Assembly (NCBI GenBank): GCA_035556195.1
Contig: DATMFK010000010.1
Location: 321,565 to 385,564, forward strand
Reading direction: 5' to 3'
DNA: 64,000 bases
Source: G016756615 sp035556195
GTDB lineage: Bacteria; Pseudomonadota; Alphaproteobacteria; Rhizobiales; Rhizobiaceae
Under the pieces are notes generated by a model. The model made no database searches. It was not told where the DNA came from and was given only the letters and a program-made list of their open reading frames with translations. Shown one piece after another: positions 58,280-64,000 of the stretch (positions are counted from its first letter, which is position 1; each line of letters begins with the position of its first letter). A program made the translations under genes and the position numbers.

Positions 58280-59785
58280 ATGTGCCGTTACTGCATGGAA
58301 TGGCGCCCGCAATCCGGCGCCGGCCCGCATCGCGATTTCCTGCTGGCTTCCGGCGCCGCGGGCGTGGCGGCCCACGCGTCGAACTACCTGGCAGCCGGCG
58401 TCGCCGGCGCGCATGAGGCTCCCGCCGAGACCGGCAAGGCCGGACGCAGGATGCTGATCCGGGGCGGCGCGGTGCTCAGCATGGATCCCGCTGTCGGCGA
58501 TTTCGCGAAGGCCGACGTCTTGGTCGACGGCCGGACGATCGTCGCCGTCGGCCCCGATCTCAAGGCAGGCGATGCCCAGCCCATCGATGCCGAAGGCATG
58601 ATCGTCATGCCCGGCTTCATCGACACGCATCATCACCTTTTCGAGACGGCGCTGCGCAGCTTCCTGGCCGACGGCATCCTGGTCAATGACGGCCAGCCGC
58701 ACGGCGCGGTGAACTATTACGAGTACATCCTGCAGAGATTTTCGCTGGCCTACCGGCCCGACGACGTCTACGTCAACGAGCTGTTCGGGTCCTTGTCCCA
58801 GCTCGACGCCGGCGTCACCACCGTCATGGATGTCTCGCAGATCCATCATTCGCCCGAACATTCCGATGCCGCCGTGAAGGCGCAGGTCGACGCCGGCCGG
58901 CGCTCGGTGTTCGGCTACTTCGAAGGTTGGGGCGACAAGTCGAAATATCCCGACGACGCCCACCGCCTGAAGTCGCGCTACTTCTCGTCCGACGACCAGC
59001 TGCTGACGATGGTGATGGGCGGCGAGATCTACATTCCGGGCTACGAGAACTCCTGGCGCATCGGGCGCGAGCTCGGCATCCCGATCGCGTTGCATGTGGT
59101 CGGCACCTTCGGCATGGCCCCGACCTTCGACGAGCTGGCGCGCTCCGGCCAGTTCGGCCCGGACAACATCTTCATCCACATGACCGGGATGACCGACCTG
59201 GCCTGGAAGGCTGTGGCGGATGCCGGCTCGCACATCTCGCTGTCCGTCCCGATCGAGATGACGATGCGCCACGGCACGCCTCCGATCCAGAAGGCGCTTG
59301 GCCTCGGACTGCAGCCGTCGCTCTCCACCGACGTGGAATGCACCATGACCGCCGACCCATTCACCCAGATGCGCTCCGCGCTCACTTTGCAGCGCGCTTT
59401 CGTCAACGAGGCGGCATTGCGCGGGGAGGAGAACCTTCCGCCCCTGCTGACCTCGCGCGATGTGCTCCGTTTCGCCACTGTGGAGGGCGCGAAAGGGCTG
59501 AAGCTGGACCACAAGGTAGGATCGCTGACGCCGGGCAAGGAAGCCGATATCGTCCTGCTCGATGCCCAGGCCATCAATGTCACGCCGCTCAACCACGTGC
59601 CCGGCGCCGTGGCCACCCTGATGGACCGCAGCAATGTCGACACGGTGATGGTGGCCGGCAGGATCCGCAAATGGAAGGGCCGGCTGCTCGACGCCGACCT
59701 GCCCAAGCTGCGCGGCGAGCTGGAAGCCAGCCGCGACTTCCTGTTCGAGGCGACAGGCGTGCCGAGGGACCTGTTCAAGCAGTAG
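58280..59785 (+). CDS. Amidohydrolase-family protein (chlorohydrolase/TrzN-AtzA type)
   Basis: A 501-residue metal-dependent hydrolase. The metal motif DTHHHLFET is near residue 115, with further ligands in ALHVVG, the IHMTGM histidine and the STDVE aspartate, all in the usual order for aminohydrolases that act on N-heterocycles, cytosine or chlorinated triazines. The N-terminus has about 50 extra residues with MCRYC (CxxC) and a hydrophobic RDFLLASGAAGVAA stretch resembling a defective Tat signal. GGGAGGAG precedes ATG 58280. Its IclR-type box ties it to the ring-cleavage genes. Confidence 0.88.
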   Translation: MCRYCMEWRPQSGAGPHRDFLLASGAAGVAAHASNYLAAGVAGAHEAPAETGKAGRRMLIRGGAVLSMDPAVGDFAKADVLVDGRTIVAVGPDLKAGDAQPIDAEGMIVMPGFIDTHHHLFETALRSFLADGILVNDGQPHGAVNYYEYILQRFSLAYRPDDVYVNELFGSLSQLDAGVTTVMDVSQIHHSPEHSDAAVKAQVDAGRRSVFGYFEGWGDKSKYPDDAHRLKSRYFSSDDQLLTMVMGGEIYIPGYENSWRIGRELGIPIALHVVGTFGMAPTFDELARSGQFGPDNIFIHMTGMTDLAWKAVADAGSHISLSVPIEMTMRHGTPPIQKALGLGLQPSLSTDVECTMTADPFTQMRSALTLQRAFVNEAALRGEENLPPLLTSRDVLRFATVEGAKGLKLDHKVGSLTPGKEADIVLLDAQAINVTPLNHVPGAVATLMDRSNVDTVMVAGRIRKWKGRLLDADLPKLRGELEASRDFLFEATGVPRDLFKQ

Positions 59786-59915
59786 CATTGGCGGATCCAC
59801 ACGTCCGGGACCGACCGCGGACGTCACGCCTGGGACGCATCTGAACGAATGGAGGTGACAACGCGGCGCGAGGGCATGTAATCCTCGCGCTGTGTTCATG
59901 ACTGGAGGCAAGCAA

Positions 59916-60986
59916 ATGTGGCCTGACGATCGGATCAGGGATCTGTTCGGGATCGAACTGCCGATCATCCTGGCCCCCATGGCAGGGCCGGTCCTCTCCG
60001 ACATGGTGGTCTCGGTGGCCGAAGCGGGCGGGCTCGGTTCACTGCCATGCGCGTTGCTCAGCCCCGACCAGTTCCGAACCGAACTCGGCATTGTCAGGCA
60101 AAGGACGTCGAAGCCCGTCAACGTCAACTTCTTCTGTCACAAGCCGCCGAAGCAGGATCCGGACCGGGAAGCGGCCTGGCGGCACCGGCTCGCCGGCTAC
60201 TACGACGAACTGGGAATCGATCCCCAGGCGCCTGTCCCGACGTCGAACCGGACCCCGTTCGACAGCGAGCTCTGTGAGCTTGTCGAGGAATTCAGGCCTG
60301 AAATCGTCAGCTTCCACTTCGGGCTGCCCGAAGAGCCGCTACTCGATCGCGTGAAGGCGACCGGGGCAAAGGTGCTGTCGTCGGCAACCACGGTCGCGGA
60401 GGCTCGCTGGCTCGAGGACCGGGGCTGCGACGCGATCATCGCGCAGGGCTCCGAGGCCGGTGGTCACCGTGGCATGTTCCTCAGCGACGACATCGCCAGC
60501 CAGGTCGGCACGATGGCCCTTGTCCCCCAGGTTGCCGACGCCGTGAAGGTGCCCGTGATTGCAGCCGGTGGCATCGCCGACGCCCGCGGCATCGTCGCCG
60601 CCTTCGCGCTGGGCGCGTCGGCGGTTCAGATCGGGACTGCGTATCTGTTTTGTCCGGAAGCCAGGATCTCGGCGCCGCATCGACAGGCACTGAGGGATAC
60701 GAGGGACGACGAGACCGTAATGACCAACGTGTTCACCGGGCGACCAGCGCGTGGGATATTGAACCGTGTGGTGCGCGAGGTCGGGCCGATGTCGGCGCTT
60801 GCGCCGGCCTTTCCGCTCGCCGGGGGCGCATTGGCGCCGCTTCGGTCTGCGTCGGAACCCACCGGATCGGGCGACTTCATCCCGCTTTGGTCGGGTCAGT
60901 CCGCCCGCCTCGGCCGTGAACTTCCCGCCGGCGAGCTGACCAGGCGCCTGGCCGCCGAGGCATTGGCGAGGCTCGGCGGCGCCTGA
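59916..60986 (+). CDS. Nitronate monooxygenase-family flavoprotein
   Basis: A 356-residue FMN TIM-barrel protein. PIILAPMAGPVLSDMVVSVAEAGGLG opens it; QGSEAGGHRG carries the catalytic histidine and phosphate contacts, and AAGGIADARGIVAAFALGASAVQIGTAYLF is the FMN phosphate site. It oxidises nitronates or nitroalkanes with oxygen, or acts as a related flavin enzyme. GGAGG lies 7 nt before ATG 59916; earlier in-frame GTG and ATG (59892, 59898) are less well placed. It follows the amidohydrolase by 130 nt on the same strand. Confidence 0.9.
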   Translation: MWPDDRIRDLFGIELPIILAPMAGPVLSDMVVSVAEAGGLGSLPCALLSPDQFRTELGIVRQRTSKPVNVNFFCHKPPKQDPDREAAWRHRLAGYYDELGIDPQAPVPTSNRTPFDSELCELVEEFRPEIVSFHFGLPEEPLLDRVKATGAKVLSSATTVAEARWLEDRGCDAIIAQGSEAGGHRGMFLSDDIASQVGTMALVPQVADAVKVPVIAAGGIADARGIVAAFALGASAVQIGTAYLFCPEARISAPHRQALRDTRDDETVMTNVFTGRPARGILNRVVREVGPMSALAPAFPLAGGALAPLRSASEPTGSGDFIPLWSGQSARLGRELPAGELTRRLAAEALARLGGA

Positions 60987-61344
60987 CGGGACCGCCGTTG
61001 GGGGCGGCACCCTTCCCGAGGGTGCCTGATCTGCGTCGCCGGGCAGCCGGCCGCCAGAGAACGGAATGGATATTCGGATCACCTCGCTTCGCTCGGGTCC
61101 AGGTATGACGAAGGCTTCCGCGGCCACCCCAATCGCAATGGTTGGCGAGTAGCGCAGCCCTCAACGCAGTTCGTCATACTCGGACCTGAGCCCGCGTAAG
61201 CCGGCGAGGTGATCCGAGTATCCATTCCGTTACCTGACCGGTCCACGAAGACCGCCAGCATTGCGACCCGTTGACTCCTCGCCAAAATTCCTTCACCGTC
61301 AATTGGTCAGGCCAATTGACCAGCCTGTGGGGAGGTCTTCACTT
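60987..61344. repeat. Composite palindrome family A, copy 4, upstream of GntR gene
   Basis: The copy at about 61055-61235 starts AGAACGGAATGGATATTCGG and ends ATCCGAGTATCCATTCCGTT. It is more diverged (GGTCCAGGTATGACG in place of GGTCCGAGTATGACG). Between 61240 and 61345 lie the GntR operator and promoter. Confidence 0.82.
61298..61320. promoter_or_regulatory. Candidate GntR operator
   Basis: Perfect 9-bp arms GTCAATTGG / CCAATTGAC around a 5-nt centre, 25 nt upstream of the GntR start. Its TTGGTC..GACCA flavour suits FCD-type GntR proteins. Confidence 0.65.
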
Positions 61345-62091
61345 TTGCCCATCGAGGCCATCGTTCCACGCCGGCTCTATCGCCAGGTCGCCGACCAGCT
61401 CCGTCAGCTGTTCGACAGCGGCGAATATGCCGTGGGCGACCGGCTTCCCACGGAGCGCGAGCTCGCGGAGAAGATGGGCATTTCGCGCCCGACTATCCGC
61501 GAGGCGCTGATCGCGCTGGAGGTCGAGGGCCGGGTGCGCATCCGCGTCGGCTCCGGTATCTATGTCACCGAGCCGCCCGGAAACGCGCCGCAGCCCGTTT
61601 CCGGCGAAGGTCCGTTCGAGCTGCTGCGCGCCCGCGAATTCATCGAGGCGGCGATCGCCGAGGAGGCGGCACGCCACGTGACGCCGCAGCATCTTGCCGA
61701 GATGGACGAGGTGCTCGACCGCATGGCGGGGGAAGACCATCCCAGCCGCGCCACCATCGAGCTCGACCGCCGTTTCCACACCTGCGTTGCCGCCATGCTG
61801 GACAATGCCGTCCTGGTGCGCGTGGTAGGCGAACTGTTCGACCAGCGCATGAACCCCTATTTCGAGCGGCTCTCCAGCTATTTCGAGGACCATGAGACGT
61901 GGCGGGCGGCCCTGGAGGAACACAGGGCCGTGCGCGACGCCATCGCCGCGGGCGACCCGGTTGCCGCCCGCGCTGCCATGAAGGAGCACCTTCATCGCTC
62001 GCAGTCGCGCTTCTCGGAGGGAGGCTTTGAAACGGGCGCCGCCGTCGGGGGGTGGCGGCGCAAGGAGGCAACGTCAAGACGGACGAGGTGA
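61345..62091 (+). CDS. GntR-family regulator, FCD subfamily, of the TRAP operon
   Basis: A 248-residue regulator. The HTH reads RLPTERELAEKMGISRPTIREALIALEVEGRV and the FCD domain includes LLRAREFIEAAIAEEAA, LDRRFHTCVA and EEHRAVRDAI. There is no ATG at the family start; TTG 61345 with GGAGG 9 nt upstream fits the LPIEAIVPRRLYRQ opening. It lies 32 nt upstream of the TRAP binding-protein gene and probably represses the operon, with the transported acid or its product as inducer. Confidence 0.9.
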   Translation: MPIEAIVPRRLYRQVADQLRQLFDSGEYAVGDRLPTERELAEKMGISRPTIREALIALEVEGRVRIRVGSGIYVTEPPGNAPQPVSGEGPFELLRAREFIEAAIAEEAARHVTPQHLAEMDEVLDRMAGEDHPSRATIELDRRFHTCVAAMLDNAVLVRVVGELFDQRMNPYFERLSSYFEDHETWRAALEEHRAVRDAIAAGDPVAARAAMKEHLHRSQSRFSEGGFETGAAVGGWRRKEATSRRTR

Positions 62092-62123
62092 TCACCCTCG
62101 GCGCAAGCACAAGGAGGAAGTGC

Positions 62124-63098
62124 ATGAAACGACTGACCACCGCAATTCTCGGCATCGTCGGGGCGCTCGCCCTGCCGATCTCCGGAGCGCTCGCCCAGAC
62201 CGCGCTCAAATGGGCCCATGTCTACGAGACATCGGAGCCCTTCCATACCGAATCCGTCTGGGCCGCGGAGGAGATCGCCAAGCGCACCAACGGCCGCTAC
62301 AAGATCGACGTCTACCCTGCCTCCCAGCTCGGCAAGGAAGCCGACATCAACCAGGGCCTGACGCTCGGCACGGTCGACATCATCATCTCCGGTTCGAGCT
62401 TCGCGGCGCGTGAGTTCCCGCCGATCGGGGTCACCTATTTCCCTTACATCTTCCGCGACGCCGACCACCTGCTCGCTTACACCAAGAGCGACACCTACAA
62501 GGACCTGACCAAGGGCTACGAGGAAGCGTCCGGCCATCACATCACTGCAACGACCTATTATGGCACGCGCCACACCACCTCGAACCGGCCTGTCGAGAAA
62601 TGCACCGACATGCAGGGCCTGAAGATGCGCGTGCCCGACGTGCCCGCCTATCTCGCAATGCCGCGCGCCTGCGGCGCCAACACCGCGCCGATCGCTTTCG
62701 CCGAAGTCTATCTCGCGCTCCAGAACGGCACTGTCGAGGCGCAGGAGAACCCCTTGACCACGATCGAGGCCAAGAAGTTCTTCGAGGTCCAGAAGAACAT
62801 CGTGCTCACGGGCCATATCGTCGACCACCTGAACACCATCGTGTCGCAGTCGCGCTGGTCGCAGCTCTCCGACGAGGACAAGCAGATCTTCACCGAAGTC
62901 ATGCAGGAGGCCGCCGCCCGCGCCACCGGCAAGATCGTGGAACGTGAGAAGGAACTCGTCCAGGGGTTCAAGGACAAGGGCCTGAATGTCGTCGAGGTGG
63001 ACAAGGGCGACTTCGAGAAGGCCGTGATGGAGAAGGTCACCTTCGAGGAGTTCGGCTATCGCAAGGCCGACTGGGAAGCGATCAAGGCGATCAAGTAG
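62124..63098 (+). CDS. TRAP transporter substrate-binding protein, DctP family
   Basis: A 324-residue periplasmic protein with a signal peptide ending ALAQ (about residue 25). The DctP core has LKWAHVYETSEPFHTESV, YPASQLGKEADINQG and the arginine of GLKMRVPDVPAY that binds the ligand carboxylate; NPLTTIEAKKFFEVQK follows. AAGGAGG precedes the ATG. The carboxylate ligand is unknown, but linkage to aromatic catabolism suggests an aromatic or dicarboxylic acid. Confidence 0.95.
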   Translation: MKRLTTAILGIVGALALPISGALAQTALKWAHVYETSEPFHTESVWAAEEIAKRTNGRYKIDVYPASQLGKEADINQGLTLGTVDIIISGSSFAAREFPPIGVTYFPYIFRDADHLLAYTKSDTYKDLTKGYEEASGHHITATTYYGTRHTTSNRPVEKCTDMQGLKMRVPDVPAYLAMPRACGANTAPIAFAEVYLALQNGTVEAQENPLTTIEAKKFFEVQKNIVLTGHIVDHLNTIVSQSRWSQLSDEDKQIFTEVMQEAAARATGKIVEREKELVQGFKDKGLNVVEVDKGDFEKAVMEKVTFEEFGYRKADWEAIKAIK

Positions 63099-63112
63099 CG
63101 GGGGAGAAATTA

Positions 63113-63150
63113 CCCCTCATCCGACTCGCTTCGCGAGGTCGGATGAGGGG
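63113..63150. repeat. Intra-operon hairpin (CCCCTCATCCGA / TCGGATGAGGGG)
   Basis: A perfect 12-bp outer stem with an inner CTCGC / GCGAG hairpin lies between the DctP and DctQ genes. It may stabilise the upstream message or damp read-through, giving more binding protein than permease. Confidence 0.8.
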
Positions 63151-63190
63151 TTCCCGCCGAAAGTCCAGCCCAACACTGAAAGCCACGCCG

Positions 63191-63769
63191 ATGACCCAAC
63201 CCACCGAAGAACACCACACCCAGGTCACCGCCGAAGAGCTCGCGCATGCCTTCGAGGAGGACGCTCCACCCGCCGATCTCTCGCGCTACGCCGTCGAGGA
63301 CTGGATAACGCTGGCCGTGTTCTGGGCCATGGCGGCCTGCGTCTTCCTGCAGTTCTTCACCCGCTACGTGCTGAACAACAGCTTCGCCTGGACGGAGGAG
63401 ATCGCCATCAACTGTCTCGTGGTGGTGGTTTTCCTGGGCTCCGCCATGTGCGTCCGGCTGTCCCGTCACATTCATGTCGACGTGATTTACCACTATGTGT
63501 CGAAGAGAATCGGCCGCCTGCTGGCGCTTGCCGTCGACGTCATTCGCGTCGGCTTCTTCGCCTATATGTGCGAGCTGATGTGGCGCTACGTGTCGATCGT
63601 GTCGCGCGAGCGCATGACGACCATCGACCTGCCGCGCAACGTCTTCTTCTACGCGGTGTTCGCCGCCTTCGTCCTCATGTTCCTCCGCTCGATCCAGGTC
63701 TTCGTCGGCAATTGGCGGCGCGGCTATTCCGTGCTGGAGCGTCCTGAAGCCTTCGACGGGATCGACTGA
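63191..63769 (+). CDS. TRAP transporter small permease, DctQ family
   Basis: A 192-residue membrane protein with four helices after a soluble, acidic N-terminus (MTQPTEEHHTQVTAEELAH). RYVLNNSFAWTEEIAINCLVVVVFLGSAMCVRLSRHIHVDV is the DctQ signature. It lies 3 nt upstream of the DctM gene. Confidence 0.92.
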   Translation: MTQPTEEHHTQVTAEELAHAFEEDAPPADLSRYAVEDWITLAVFWAMAACVFLQFFTRYVLNNSFAWTEEIAINCLVVVVFLGSAMCVRLSRHIHVDVIYHYVSKRIGRLLALAVDVIRVGFFAYMCELMWRYVSIVSRERMTTIDLPRNVFFYAVFAAFVLMFLRSIQVFVGNWRRGYSVLERPEAFDGID

Positions 63770-63772
63770 CCC

Positions 63773-64000
63773 ATGCTTCTCCTCATCGGCTCATTCCTCC
63801 TTCTCATGCTGGTCGGCGTGCCCGTGGCGGTGGCCATGGCCGTCGCCTCGGTGCTCTACCTCGTGCTCTACGGCGTCGCGCCCGACCTCATCGCGGCGCA
63901 GCGCATGATCGCCGGCGTCGAGAGCTTTCCGCTGCTCGCCGTGCCCTTCTTCATCCTGGCCGGCAATCTGATGAACATCGCCGGCGTGACGAGCCGCATC
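63773..64000 (+). CDS. TRAP transporter large permease, DctM family (3' truncated by window edge)
   Basis: 76 codons are visible from ATG 63773 to the window end, with no stop. The sequence (LLLIGSFLLLMLVGVPVAVAMAVAS, then FPLLAVPFFILAGNLM) is the standard DctM beginning. It starts 3 nt after the DctQ stop. Confidence 0.9.
   Translation, partial: MLLLIGSFLLLMLVGVPVAVAMAVASVLYLVLYGVAPDLIAAQRMIAGVESFPLLAVPFFILAGNLMNIAGVTSRI

Overview
The window is GC-rich DNA (about 65% by eye) with dense coding, frequent 1, 4 or 8-nt gene overlaps, many ABC/TRAP uptake operons and rhizobial-style intergenic palindromes ending in CCCCTCATCCG or built on CTCCCC..GGGGAG. This fits an alphaproteobacterium of the order Hyphomicrobiales (Rhizobium/Mesorhizobium/Aminobacter-like). 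The genus is inference. I saw no rRNA, tRNA, CRISPR array, phage gene or insertion sequence. It reads as chromosome or chromid specialised in scavenging and catabolism.

Layout. 1-2307: 3' part of a multi-PAS class III adenylate cyclase. 2426-10136: a minus-strand sugar-acid locus with a GntR regulator, a ribose-type ABC transporter, an apionate-lactonase-like protein and a DenD-like dehydrogenase. 10259-14085: DUF900 lipoprotein hydrolase, MFS carrier and a transglutaminase-fold protein. 14137-18993: a complete Liv-type ABC transporter (G-F-SBP-H-M). 19479-22941: small stress and regulatory genes (cspA with a clear terminator, DUF1488, a Crp/Fnr protein, a TetR regulator). 23126-26938: a three-subunit PaoABC-type molybdenum hydroxylase divergent from that TetR gene, with a palindromic operator between them. 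27241-34046: outer-membrane protein, membrane-anchored protein, DUF2778 L,D-transpeptidase-like protein, an ArsR-AHSA1-DoxX operon and a flavin oxidase. 34443-38237: metH with a palindromic operator. 38533-40702: alpha-methylacyl-CoA racemase plus a probable (R)-selective amine transaminase. 40853-43025: a TetR gene divergent from a crystallin-metzincin fusion, with two matching operators flanking a near-consensus promoter. 43471-52201: a second Liv-type ABC operon with an acyl-CoA ligase embedded in it, followed upstream by a degenerate adenylate-forming enzyme. 52658-53188: a secreted three-Kazal-domain protein.

53695-64000 looks like one catabolic island. A citrate-synthase-fold lyase and a family III CoA-transferase run leftward from a promoter that carries a TTTCGCATNCCGAAA palindrome. 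An intradiol dioxygenase and an IclR regulator run rightward from the same gap. A second copy of the palindrome lies just upstream of an amidohydrolase, which is followed by a nitronate monooxygenase. A GntR regulator with a 23-bp palindrome then leads a TRAP transporter operon that runs off the window. A reasonable inference is uptake and ring cleavage of an aromatic, possibly nitrogen-bearing, acid, with IclR and GntR proteins as the switches.

Most unusual items: an acyl-adenylating enzyme that has lost both its P-loop and its catalytic lysine; a beta/gamma-crystallin-metzincin fusion under a tidy TetR switch; three tandem Kazal domains in a bacterial exported protein; the racemase/(R)-transaminase pair; the shared IclR box; and four copies of a roughly 180-bp composite palindrome.
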